From: JADGGM01 sp027307005
GTDB lineage: Bacteria; Gemmatimonadota; Gemmatimonadetes; Gemmatimonadales; Gemmatimonadaceae
Length of the DNA: 8,793 nucleotides
NCBI GenBank assembly: GCA_035455745.1
Contig: DATIEP010000034.1
Span: 1 to 8,793 of the forward strand
Direction of reading: 5' to 3'
In this document: in pieces, positions 1-7,158 of the stretch
Layout: each line of letters begins with the position of its first letter
Numbering within the stretch: position 1 is the stretch's first letter
The notes under the pieces: generated by a model
Told to the model about the DNA's origin: nothing
The model's input: only the letters and a program-made list of their open reading frames with translations
Database searches by the model: none
Made by a program: the position numbers and the translations under genes

Positions 1-446
1 CCCGCCTCGCCGTAGCCCAGGTACACCTCGCGCGCCCGGCGGGCAAAGAAACGCGTCGTCATGCCCGGAAAGCTGTTCTGCTCCTGGAGCACCAGCGGGA
101 CTCCTGCGCGAACCGCCCACGCCAGCGCCGCTCCGGAGGCGTAGCCTCCCGTGCCCACGACCAGCGCCGGCCGATCCTCGCGCGCGATCTCGCCTAACAA
201 ACGCCACGCGCTCGCCAGGCCCGCCGCCGTACGCCAGCTCCGCCACGGGCGCGACCGATACAACGGATGCAGATCGAGCAGCCGGTACGCAAAGCCGGTG
301 GACGGCAGCACGTCGCGCTCGATGCCGCGCTCGGCCCCCACGAAGTACGGCACCACGTCGGGGCGCTCTCGGACGAGCGCCCGGGCGATCGCCAGTCCCG
401 GATAGAGATGCCCGCCGGTTCCTCCGCCGGCGAACAGCACCCTCAC
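1..446 (-). CDS. murG: MurG, undecaprenyl-PP-MurNAc-pentapeptide GlcNAc transferase (N-terminal part)
   Basis: MurG transfers GlcNAc from UDP-GlcNAc to lipid I at the inner face of the membrane, giving lipid II. The first 148 residues are visible; the family is about 360 long, so the C-terminal, UDP-GlcNAc-binding half lies beyond the left edge. The N-terminus reads MRVLFAGGGTGGHLYPGLAI (start read as Met), with the glycine-rich loop GGGTGGH at 7-13 that is diagnostic of the family. Further family blocks are VGTGGYASG at 97-105 and QEQNSFPGMTTRF at 121-133, matching the usual HEQNxxPGxTNR with Gln in place of His. The start is GTG at 446-444, overlapping the ftsW stop as GTGA; a GGAG lies 10 bases upstream. 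Leu84 is a TTA codon inside a GTTAGGC motif. Identification is secure; only the missing half is unknown. Confidence 0.96.
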   Translation of the reverse strand, partial: MRVLFAGGGTGGHLYPGLAIARALVRERPDVVPYFVGAERGIERDVLPSTGFAYRLLDLHPLYRSRPWRSWRTAAGLASAWRLLGEIAREDRPALVVGTGGYASGAALAWAVRAGVPLVLQEQNSFPGMTTRFFARRAREVYLGYGEA

Positions 447-1678
447 GCCGCCGTGACTCCGAGCGGATCCGTCGCATGCGCTCCCAGCACGCGCTCGTTG
501 ACGCTCCCGATGTTCACCAGGATGCCCGTCATGAGAATCGACAGCACCAGATTCGTCCGCCCGTACGAGATGAACGGCAGCGTCAGGCCCGTGGTCGGCA
601 GCAACCCGATCACCACGCCGATGTGCAGGAACGCCGTGCTCACCGTATTGAACACGATGCCGATCGCCATCAATTGTTGGAACTGGCTTCGCGCCTGCTT
701 CGCGATGCGGAAGCCCAACCAGCCATAGACCGCGAACGCCAGGGTCACACCCACGATGCCTAACCAGCCCCATTCCTCGCCGATGTTGCTGGCAATGAAA
801 TCGTTGTACGGGAACGGAACGAAGCCTAGCTGCTGACGACCCTGGCCGAATCCAACCCCCCACAGCCCGCCCGAACCGACGGCGATGAGCGACTGCTTGA
901 GCTGATAGCCCACGACCTCCGGCGCATGCCCGGGATTGAAGAACGACGTCATGCGCAGCAGCGCGTACTGCACCTTCTCGAGCTCGTGCCAGAACAGCGG
1001 GATGGCGATCACGCACAACAACACCACGTGTCCAATGCGCACACCGCCCGCGAACAGGATGACGCCCATGATCAGCGTGAACGTCATGGCCATCGAGAGA
1101 TCCGGCTCGAGCAGCACCAGCAGATTGAGGACGGCGAGGACGAGCAGGAACGGCAACAGCCCTTTTGTCAGTCGGCGCATCAAGTCGCCCTTCTTCACCA
1201 CCAGCATCGCCGTCCACACGATCACCGCCATCTTCGCCAGCTCCGACGACTGAAACGCGAACCCGACGTTGACCCACCGCCGCGAGCCGTTGATGCGCGG
1301 CGCGATCGCGCCGGTGAACGGCAGCACCGGAATAAGCAACATTACGATACTAATTCCCATGATCGGCCACGCCCAGTCGCGCCAGCGCTCCGCGTCCATC
1401 TTGGCGGCGATCGCGAACAGCACGATGCCAATGCCGATGCCGCCCAGCTGCCTGAGGAGGAAGAACGTGCTGCCGTGGCCATCCCGCTGCGCCACGAGCG
1501 CGCTCGCGCTGTACAGCACCGCCACGCCGAATGCGAGCAGCGCGGCGGTCACGATTACGAGTGCCCGCGCATCGACGCCCATGCGCCACCGCCGCCGCCC
1601 GCCCTGCACTGCGATGCTCTTCGACGCGCGCGCGCCCGCGGCCACGGCCGTGTTGGCTCCCGATGTGCGCGACTTCAC
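443..1678 (-). CDS. ftsW: FtsW, septal peptidoglycan glycosyltransferase (SEDS family)
   Basis: SEDS-family membrane protein that polymerises lipid II at the division septum together with the class B PBP FtsI, encoded five genes upstream. It has 411 residues, a normal length. A basic cytoplasmic tail (about 1-36) is followed by roughly ten hydrophobic segments (about 38-58, 72-92, 102-120, 145-160, 170-190, 193-212, 216-230, 300-320, 335-360, 368-390). Family blocks are NGSRRWVNVG (130-139), SSELAKMA (144-151), EPDLSMA (191-197), the loop YNDFIASNIGEEWGWLG (291-307), whose Asp293 aligns with the catalytic Asp297 of E. coli FtsW, and LLPTTGLTLPFISYG (359-373). After SYG the sequence is RTN instead of the usual GSS. 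The start is GTG at 1678, overlapping the murD stop as GTGA and preceded by a good Shine-Dalgarno; ATG at codon 33 is a weaker alternative. RodA is excluded by context. Confidence 0.96.
   Translation of the reverse strand: MKSRTSGANTAVAAGARASKSIAVQGGRRRWRMGVDARALVIVTAALLAFGVAVLYSASALVAQRDGHGSTFFLLRQLGGIGIGIVLFAIAAKMDAERWRDWAWPIMGISIVMLLIPVLPFTGAIAPRINGSRRWVNVGFAFQSSELAKMAVIVWTAMLVVKKGDLMRRLTKGLLPFLLVLAVLNLLVLLEPDLSMAMTFTLIMGVILFAGGVRIGHVVLLCVIAIPLFWHELEKVQYALLRMTSFFNPGHAPEVVGYQLKQSLIAVGSGGLWGVGFGQGRQQLGFVPFPYNDFIASNIGEEWGWLGIVGVTLAFAVYGWLGFRIAKQARSQFQQLMAIGIVFNTVSTAFLHIGVVIGLLPTTGLTLPFISYGRTNLVLSILMTGILVNIGSVNERVLGAHATDPLGVTAA
457..460 (-). promoter_or_regulatory. Shine-Dalgarno for murG
   Basis: GGAG lies 10 bases before the murG GTG at 446, inside the 3' end of ftsW. 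Spacing is slightly long, so it probably acts together with coupling through the GTGA overlap. Confidence 0.5.
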
Positions 1679-3102
1679 GATCCCGCCCCCTGCATCGCCA
1701 GCCTGCGAAACGTCGCGCCGCGTTCCGCGTAATTCGCGAACATGTCATAGCTCGAGCACGCCGGCGAGAGCAGCACCACGTCGCCCGGCTGCGCCAGCGA
1801 TCTCGCTTTCGCCATGACGGCCTCGAAATCGGATCCCAACTGAAAGAGCGGCACCACGCCTTCCAGATCCCTGGCGACGATCGGGCCGGCTTCGCCGTAG
1901 GCGATCACGGCGCGCCCGGTGCGCCGGAGCGGCTCGGCGAGCGCGGTATACGGCTCACCCTTATGCCTGCCGCCTAACAGAAGAACCGTGGGCCGGGTCA
2001 TGCCCTCGATCGCGACCAGCGTCGAGCTCACGTTGGTTGCTTTCGAGTCGTTGATCCAGAGGACGCCGCCCACCTCGCCGACGCTCTCCAGCCGGTGCGG
2101 CAGCGCGCGGAAGGACTCGAGGCCGGCGGCGATCTGCGCCCGCGACGCAGGCGTCGTATGCGACGCATCGGCCGCCATCACGGCCAGCGATGCCGCGAGC
2201 GCGTTGGCCACGTTGTGGTCGCCGAAGAGCGCCAGCTTGCGGCGCACGAGCAGCGGCAGCCCCATCACGACTAATTCATCAGACGTCCGATCATAGTATG
2301 CCTCGGCGCGATGTTTGAGGCTGAAGTCGAGCGCGCCACGCAGCGGCCATGCAGCTCCGGCCGGAGTTGCCGCGGCCGGATATGCCGCCGCCACCGACCG
2401 CACCATGCGCTCGGTCTCGCGGTCGTCCGCGTTGAGCACCCACTTGGATGACGCCGATCCGCTGGCGAAGAGCAGCGCTTTGTCGGCGTAGTACGCTTCG
2501 ACGGACGGATACCGGTCGAGATGGTCGGGGCTGAGGTTCGTGAGCACCCCGACGGTCGGTGCGATGCTGGGTGTGTCGTGCAATTGAAACGACGACACCT
2601 CGAGCGACACCCATGCCGGCGGCGTGGCCGCGAGCGCGATCTCGGTGAGCGGTGTGCCGATGTTGCCGGCATCGACGGCCGTGAGGCCGAGCGCGCGGAG
2701 CAGATGGCCGACCATCGCCGTGGTGGTCGTCTTGCCGTTGGTGCCGGTGATCGCGATGTAGCGGGTGTGTTCCGGGAGATAGCGCAGGCCGATCTCGATC
2801 TCGCTGACCACCGGCAGGCCGGCCGACCGTGCGCGCGCGAGCGGCGCGGCGTCGGGCGGCACACCGGGACTGGCGACCACGACCGCCGCGCGCGCAACGC
2901 GCGCCAGGTCGTGGCCGCCCGTCTGCACCGACGCGCCTAACCGGCCGAGCGCCGCCGCCGCCCGTTGGGCGCCGTCGGAGGAGGATGCGTCCGACGCATA
3001 GACACGAAGCCCGTCCCGCGTCAGCAGCTCGGCGGCCGCGCGGCCGCTCGCGCCCAAGCCGATGACGGCGATCTCGCCCTGACGCCAGGCGCGTGGAATC
3101 AT
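1675..3102 (-). CDS. murD: MurD, UDP-MurNAc-L-Ala:D-glutamate ligase
   Basis: Cytoplasmic ATP-dependent ligase that adds D-Glu to UDP-MurNAc-L-Ala. It has 475 residues, close to the family norm of about 450. The N-terminal Rossmann-like UDP-binding domain begins IAVIGLGASGRA (11-22); SPGVPP follows at 78-83. The central ATPase domain has the P-loop ITGTNGKTTTT (118-128), NIGTPL (147-152), EVSSFQL (168-174), SPDHLDRY (191-198) and Lys208 in YADKALL, the lysine that is carbamylated in E. coli MurD (K198). The C-terminal domain shows INDSKATN (350-357), LLLGGRHKG (374-382) and LLSPACSSYDMFANYAERG (444-462), strongly MurD-like. The ATG at 3102 overlaps the mraY stop as ATGA; no Shine-Dalgarno precedes it, which suggests translational coupling. 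The frame stays open far upstream through mraY, but homology begins at this ATG. Two TTA codons sit in GTTAGGC motifs; one more, in DELVV, does not. Confidence 0.97.
   Translation of the reverse strand: MIPRAWRQGEIAVIGLGASGRAAAELLTRDGLRVYASDASSSDGAQRAAAALGRLGASVQTGGHDLARVARAAVVVASPGVPPDAAPLARARSAGLPVVSEIEIGLRYLPEHTRYIAITGTNGKTTTTAMVGHLLRALGLTAVDAGNIGTPLTEIALAATPPAWVSLEVSSFQLHDTPSIAPTVGVLTNLSPDHLDRYPSVEAYYADKALLFASGSASSKWVLNADDRETERMVRSVAAAYPAAATPAGAAWPLRGALDFSLKHRAEAYYDRTSDELVVMGLPLLVRRKLALFGDHNVANALAASLAVMAADASHTTPASRAQIAAGLESFRALPHRLESVGEVGGVLWINDSKATNVSSTLVAIEGMTRPTVLLLGGRHKGEPYTALAEPLRRTGRAVIAYGEAGPIVARDLEGVVPLFQLGSDFEAVMAKARSLAQPGDVVLLSPACSSYDMFANYAERGATFRRLAMQGAGS
1686..1691 (-). promoter_or_regulatory. 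Shine-Dalgarno for ftsW
   Basis: On the minus strand AGGGGG lies 7 bases before the GTG at 1678, inside the end of murD. It decides for this GTG over the ATG at codon 33 (1582), which has no comparable site. Confidence 0.7.
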
Positions 3103-4250
3103 CGGATTTTGAGCGTGGTCAGCGCGACGAATGCGCAGAAGATGCCGAGGATCCAGAATCGCACCACCACCTGCGTCTCGGTCCAGCCGGAGAGCTCGAA
3201 ATGGTGATGCAGCGGCGCTCGTCGAAAGACGCGATGCGCCTTCGCATACTCGAGGCCGTACTTGCGCCGCCGGTGCTTGAACACCGACCGCTGTACGATC
3301 ACCGAGGCCGTCTCGGCGACGAACACGCCGCCGATGAGGAGCAGCAGGAATTCGCTCTTGAGCAGGATGGCGATCGCGCCTAACGCTCCGCCCAGCGCGA
3401 GCGAGCCCGTGTCTCCCATGAACACCTCGGCCGGATGCGTGTTGTACCACAGGAAGCCGATCAACGCGCCGAACAGCGTCGAGCAGAACACCGTGAGCTC
3501 GCCCGCGCCGCGCAGATAGAAGATCCGGAGGTACTCGCTGGTATCGATACGCCCGATGATGTACGCGAAAATCGCGAACGTGGCCGCGGCGATGGCGGTG
3601 AGTCCGGTCGCCAGGCCGTCCAGACCGTCGGTGAGATTCACCGCGTTGCTCGCGCCGGTGAGCACGAACGCTACCCACGGCACGTACAGCCACGCCAGGC
3701 CGGCGGTGAGCGGCAGGAGCAGCACATACTTGTAGAACGGCAGCGTGGTGGATGCGCCCGGCAGCGTGGACAAGGGCTCCTTCCACAGCCACAGGCCTAA
3801 CGCGACGCCGATCACGATCTGTCCCGCAAGCTTGTATCGCTCCACGAGGCCGACGTTGGCCTGTCCCTCCCGCTTCTGCTTGAGCTTGAGGTAGTCGTCC
3901 AGGAAACCGATCGCGCCCATCCACACCGTGACGATGAGGGCGATCCATACGTAGCGGTTGTCGAGGCGGGCCCAGAGCAGCGTCGGCACCACCGCGCCGA
4001 TGATCACGATCACGCCGCCCATCGTCGGCGTATTGCCCTTCCCCCGATGCGTCTCGGGCGTCCCCTGCCTGATCACCTGGCGCACCTTCATCGCACGCAG
4101 CCGCACGATGATCGGCTTGCCGATGAGAATCGCGATGACGAATCCCGTGAGCGCCGCGCCGACCGAGCGAAAGCTGATGTAGGTGAAGAGATTGAACACG
4201 CTGCACACGCGGCACGCGTTCACGTACTGAGTGAGAAAATGATAGAGCAC
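3099..4250 (-). CDS. mraY: MraY, phospho-MurNAc-pentapeptide translocase
   Basis: Integral membrane enzyme that transfers phospho-MurNAc-pentapeptide from UDP to undecaprenyl phosphate, forming lipid I. It has 383 residues; the family is about 320-380. The start is GTG at 4250, giving MLYHFLTQYV and then FNLFTYISFRSVGAALT, which matches the standard MraY N-terminus (MLYHLL...FNLFRYITFR). Family motifs are TPTMGG (74-79), FLDDYLK (116-122) with the Asp pair Asp118/Asp119, NAVNLTDGLDGLA (202-214), FMGDTGSLALG (277-287) with the active-site Asp280, and the histidine loop PLHHHFE (346-352). About ten hydrophobic segments fit the known fold. The murF stop and this start share one G (TAGTG); no clear Shine-Dalgarno is seen, so re-initiation by coupled ribosomes is likely. 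The same frame is open for 440 more codons upstream, but that stretch is out-of-frame murF and looks like composition-driven nonsense. Confidence 0.97.
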   Translation of the reverse strand: MLYHFLTQYVNACRVCSVFNLFTYISFRSVGAALTGFVIAILIGKPIIVRLRAMKVRQVIRQGTPETHRGKGNTPTMGGVIVIIGAVVPTLLWARLDNRYVWIALIVTVWMGAIGFLDDYLKLKQKREGQANVGLVERYKLAGQIVIGVALGLWLWKEPLSTLPGASTTLPFYKYVLLLPLTAGLAWLYVPWVAFVLTGASNAVNLTDGLDGLATGLTAIAAATFAIFAYIIGRIDTSEYLRIFYLRGAGELTVFCSTLFGALIGFLWYNTHPAEVFMGDTGSLALGGALGAIAILLKSEFLLLLIGGVFVAETASVIVQRSVFKHRRRKYGLEYAKAHRVFRRAPLHHHFELSGWTETQVVVRFWILGIFCAFVALTTLKIR

Positions 4251-5686
4251 TATCGCGTCGCCCAAGCGGTGAGAAGCGGGACGAGTCGCTCGAGGCGCAC
4301 GCCGCGCGAGGCCTTGAGCAGTATGATGGCATCGCGCGCGAGGCGCGGCTCGAGATGCGGCCAGAGCGCGTCGAGATCCTCGGCGAGCACGAGCCGGGGG
4401 TCGGCGGGCGCGGCGGCGTGCAGCGCCGCCGCCATCTCGCCGACCGCCGCAATGACATCGACGGATGTTGCGAGCGCGTCGCGCGCGATCTCGTCGTGGA
4501 GCCGCGCGGCGTGGGAGCCGAGCTCGCGCATCGTGCCCAGCACCGCCACGCGCTGCCGCCCGCCGGCGAGCCCGCCCAACACGTCGAGCGCCGCGCGCAT
4601 CGACGCCGGGCTCGCGTTGTACGCGTCGTTGAGCAGCGTCGCCGCGCCTAACGATTCCCACGCCATGCGCATCGGCGGGATCACGGCGCCCTCGATGCCG
4701 CGCGCCGCGTCGGCAGCCGGAATGCCGCATTCGCGGGCGACGGCGATCGCGAGCATCGCGTTGCGGAGGTTGTGCGCGCCCGGCACCGGCGGCCTGACGG
4801 TCACGCCGTCCACCTCCAGCCATCCGCGTCCGTCGGGCGCGGCGCCCCACCGGCCGGCGCACACGTCGCCCTCGCCGAGTCCGGCCGTCACGAGGCGCCG
4901 GACACGTCCGCGCGCCTCCGACACGAGCTCCGGCTGCGCCGCCGGCACGACGCCGATCTGCGCGCCGTCGAGCGCGATCGACTCCTCGCGCATCACGCCC
5001 TCGATGCTGCCCAACCCCTCGAGATGTTCTTCGGCGATGCACGTGATGACGGTGATCGTCGGCTCGGCGATCGCGCGCAGGCGCGCCATTTCGCCCGGCA
5101 CGTTCATGCCCAACTCCACGACCACCGCGTCCGCGGCATCGGGTACGGCGAGCAGCGTCAGCGGCACGCCGATGAGGTTGTTGAAGTTGCCCGCCGTCGC
5201 GTGCACCTCGAGCCGGCTCGCCAGCGCCGACCGCGTGAGCTCTTTCGTCGTCGTCTTGCCGTTGGAGCCCGCGATCGCAATGACCGGCCCTCTGGGTCCC
5301 CAGGCGCGGCGCCGGTAATTGGCCAGCGCGCCTAACGCAACCAGCGTGTCCGTCACCGGATAGACCGGGACACCGAGTCCGGCGGCCGCCTCCGGCCGCG
5401 ACACCACCACCGCCTGAGCGCCGCGCGCCACGGCGTCCCGCAGGAACTCGTGCGCATCGAAATGCTCGCCCGCGAGCGCCACGAACAGCGCACCGGGCGC
5501 CAAGTCTCGCGTGTCGGTGCCGACCCCGGTGAACCGCGACGACCCGCGGGGCAGCGCGCCGCGCGCGCACGACGCGAGCGCCCGGGCCGCGCGCTCGCGT
5601 GTCCAGAACGACTCCCCTCTCTCCCGCTCACGACCGAACGGCGCCGCGCCGGTATTGCTGAGCGATGACGCCCGGCCGTCCGTCAC
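4250..5686 (-). CDS. murF: MurF, UDP-MurNAc-tripeptide:D-Ala-D-Ala ligase
   Basis: Cytoplasmic ATP-dependent ligase that adds D-Ala-D-Ala to the UDP-MurNAc tripeptide, completing the pentapeptide. It has 478 residues, at the long end of the family, because about 26 polar residues precede the usual start region (FWTRERAARALA, 27-38). Domain marks: GVGTDTRDLAPGALFVAL (54-71) in the UDP-binding domain; P-loop AIAGSNGKTTTKEL (137-150); NFNNLIGVPLTLL (167-179); ELGMNVPGEM (191-200); HLEGLGS (221-227); GAHNLRNAMLAI (303-314); NDAYNASPASM (353-363); LGTMRELG (383-390); KASRGVRLERLV (458-469). At 235, where Mur ligases normally have a carbamylated lysine (AKAKGE in E. coli MurF), this protein has Glu within MREES. 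The start is GTG at 5686, overlapping the murE stop as GTGA, with AGGA 5 bases upstream; no in-frame alternative start lies near the family start. Function is secure by motifs and position. Confidence 0.96.
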   Translation of the reverse strand: MTDGRASSLSNTGAAPFGRERERGESFWTRERAARALASCARGALPRGSSRFTGVGTDTRDLAPGALFVALAGEHFDAHEFLRDAVARGAQAVVVSRPEAAAGLGVPVYPVTDTLVALGALANYRRRAWGPRGPVIAIAGSNGKTTTKELTRSALASRLEVHATAGNFNNLIGVPLTLLAVPDAADAVVVELGMNVPGEMARLRAIAEPTITVITCIAEEHLEGLGSIEGVMREESIALDGAQIGVVPAAQPELVSEARGRVRRLVTAGLGEGDVCAGRWGAAPDGRGWLEVDGVTVRPPVPGAHNLRNAMLAIAVARECGIPAADAARGIEGAVIPPMRMAWESLGAATLLNDAYNASPASMRAALDVLGGLAGGRQRVAVLGTMRELGSHAARLHDEIARDALATSVDVIAAVGEMAAALHAAAPADPRLVLAEDLDALWPHLEPRLARDAIILLKASRGVRLERLVPLLTAWATR

Positions 5687-7158
5687 CGCATCCTGCCCGT
5701 GAGCTCCGCCACGACCACCTTTTCGTCGAAGGGATGTTTGACCGTGCCCCGAATCTGATACGTCTCGTGGCCTTTTCCTGCGAGCAGGATCACATCGTCG
5801 CGCGCATCCGCGCGCTCCAGCGCTTGCAGGATCGCGAGGTCCCGCTCTTCGATGCGCTCGTGATTCGTCCGGCGCATCCCGCGCTCGATGTCGTCGAGGA
5901 TCGCTTCCGGGTCTTCGGTGCGCGGGTTGTCACTGGTGATGATCACCCAATCCGCCGAACGCTCGGCGATGTTGCCCATCTGGGGACGCTTTCCGCGGTC
6001 CCGGTCGCCTCCGCATCCGAAGACGACGATCAGGCGCTTGCGGGTGAACGGCCGCACCGCCGCGATCGCGCGCTCGAGCGCGTCGGGTGTGTGCGCGTAG
6101 TCGCGCAGCACGGTGGGATGCTCGTGGATGATCTCGAGGCGGCCGGGCACCTGCGGCACGGTGCGCAGCCGCGACGCAACCTCGGACAGCGATTGGCCGA
6201 GATCCCACGCGGCGACCGAGGCCCCCAGCGCGTTGACGACGTTGAAGTCGCCGATGAGCGGCAGGTGCAGCGCGTGTCGCTGGGTGTTCGCGACGAGACG
6301 CCACTCGCTGCCGCGCGGCAGGTACCGCATCGACTCGGCGCGCACGGTGGCGCGGTCGGTGAGACCGAACGTGATCGTACGCGGCGCACCGGACAATCGG
6401 GCCCATGCCGGATCATCGGCATTGACGATCGCGACGCCGCGGGGCGCGAGGTACGACACCAGGCGCGCCTTGGCATCGAAGTACGCCTCCATGGTGCCAT
6501 GGTAGTCGAGATGATCGCGCGTCAGGTTCGTGAAGATGGCGGACTCGAACGCGAGGCCGTCGATGCGTCGCTGGTCGAGGCTGTGGGACGATGCTTCCAT
6601 GGCCACGGACCGCACGCCGGCGCCCACGAGGGCGCGGAGCGTGCGTTGCAGCTCGACCGGCCCCGGCGTGGTGAGCGCGGCATCGCCGCCGTCGCCTAAC
6701 GGAGTGCCGGCGCTGCCCACGAGCACGCCTAACGTACCGATGGACGCGCTCTTGCCGCCGTGCCCGTCGAGCAGGTGGCGCAGGATGTGGACGGTGGTCG
6801 TCTTGCCGTTGGTCCCCGTCACCGCCACCAAACGGAGCGCCTCCGCCGGAGCATCGAACGCGGCCGATGCGGCGATCGCCGCCGCGCGCCGTCCGTCGCG
6901 CACGACGATGGCGGGCAGCTCGGTGCGGGAGCGGTCTTCGACGATCGCCGCCGCCGCGCCTTTGGCTGCCGCCTGCGGCAGGAAATCGTGTCCGTCGCGC
7001 TCCGACCCTTTGACGGCGATGAACAACGATCCGGCCTGCACGTGGCGGCTGTCATCGCTCACATCGGTCAGCCGGGCCGGCAGTGTGCCGTGCGTGTCGG
7101 CGAGCACCCCGGCGGCGCGCAGGGCGGCCACGATGCGGGCCGTGTCGAACGGCGTCAT
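5683..7158 (-). CDS. murE: MurE, UDP-MurNAc-L-Ala-D-Glu:meso-diaminopimelate ligase
   Basis: Cytoplasmic ATP-dependent ligase that adds the third residue of the stem peptide. It has 491 residues, typical for the family. Motifs in order: SDDSRHVQAGSLFIAVKG (34-51), the UDP-sugar-binding region; P-loop VTGTNGKTTT (113-122); TTPGP (163-167); MEASSHSL (187-194); NLTRDHLDYHG (211-221); Lys230 in YFDAKARL, the lysine carbamylated in the E. coli enzyme (K224); DYAHTPDALE (353-362); FGCGGDRDRGKRPQMG (380-395); TSDNPRTEDP (408-417); GKGHETYQ (461-468). The DNPR motif at 410-413 marks meso-DAP-specific enzymes; lysine-adding MurE lacks it. The cell wall is therefore inferred to be meso-DAP type. The ATG at 7158 overlaps the ftsI stop as ATGA; only a weak GGTGA lies upstream, so coupling to ftsI translation is likely. 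Two Leu-Gly pairs (143-144, 154-155) are written TTA-GGC within GTTAGGC motifs. Confidence 0.97.
   Translation of the reverse strand: MTPFDTARIVAALRAAGVLADTHGTLPARLTDVSDDSRHVQAGSLFIAVKGSERDGHDFLPQAAAKGAAAAIVEDRSRTELPAIVVRDGRRAAAIAASAAFDAPAEALRLVAVTGTNGKTTTVHILRHLLDGHGGKSASIGTLGVLVGSAGTPLGDGGDAALTTPGPVELQRTLRALVGAGVRSVAMEASSHSLDQRRIDGLAFESAIFTNLTRDHLDYHGTMEAYFDAKARLVSYLAPRGVAIVNADDPAWARLSGAPRTITFGLTDRATVRAESMRYLPRGSEWRLVANTQRHALHLPLIGDFNVVNALGASVAAWDLGQSLSEVASRLRTVPQVPGRLEIIHEHPTVLRDYAHTPDALERAIAAVRPFTRKRLIVVFGCGGDRDRGKRPQMGNIAERSADWVIITSDNPRTEDPEAILDDIERGMRRTNHERIEERDLAILQALERADARDDVILLAGKGHETYQIRGTVKHPFDEKVVVAELTGRMR
5691..5694 (-). promoter_or_regulatory. Shine-Dalgarno for murF
   Basis: AGGA lies 5 bases before the GTG at 5686, inside the last codons of murE. 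It supports the GTG start even though this gives an N-terminal extension relative to most MurF proteins. Confidence 0.6.

Noticed and set aside
2829..3207. Small plus-strand open frames around the murD/mraY junction
   Set aside because: No Shine-Dalgarno, no motif and fully antisense to conserved coding sequence.
4410..4432. 9-bp GC hairpin in murF
   Set aside because: It arises from alanine-rich GCC/GCG codons (AAALHAAA region); such short GC stems are expected by chance here.
4047..5318. 423-codon open frame on the plus strand, opposite murF and the start of mraY
   Set aside because: Composition-driven shadow in GC-rich DNA: low-complexity Ser/Arg/Ala/Pro protein with no family motif, entirely antisense to well-supported genes.
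3099..5570. Apparent 823-residue minus-strand protein, i.e. a murF-region extension fused to MraY
   Set aside because: The first 440 codons are murF in the wrong frame (Arg/Ala/Gly-rich), and MraY homology starts exactly at the GTG at 4250. The similar extension of murD to 4458 was rejected for the same reason.
5665..6699. 344-codon plus-strand open frame antisense to murE, and a similar 343-codon one at 7083-8114 antisense to ftsI
   Set aside because: Arg/His/Gly/Asp-rich translations with no recognisable domain; they follow from the codon structure of the minus-strand genes.
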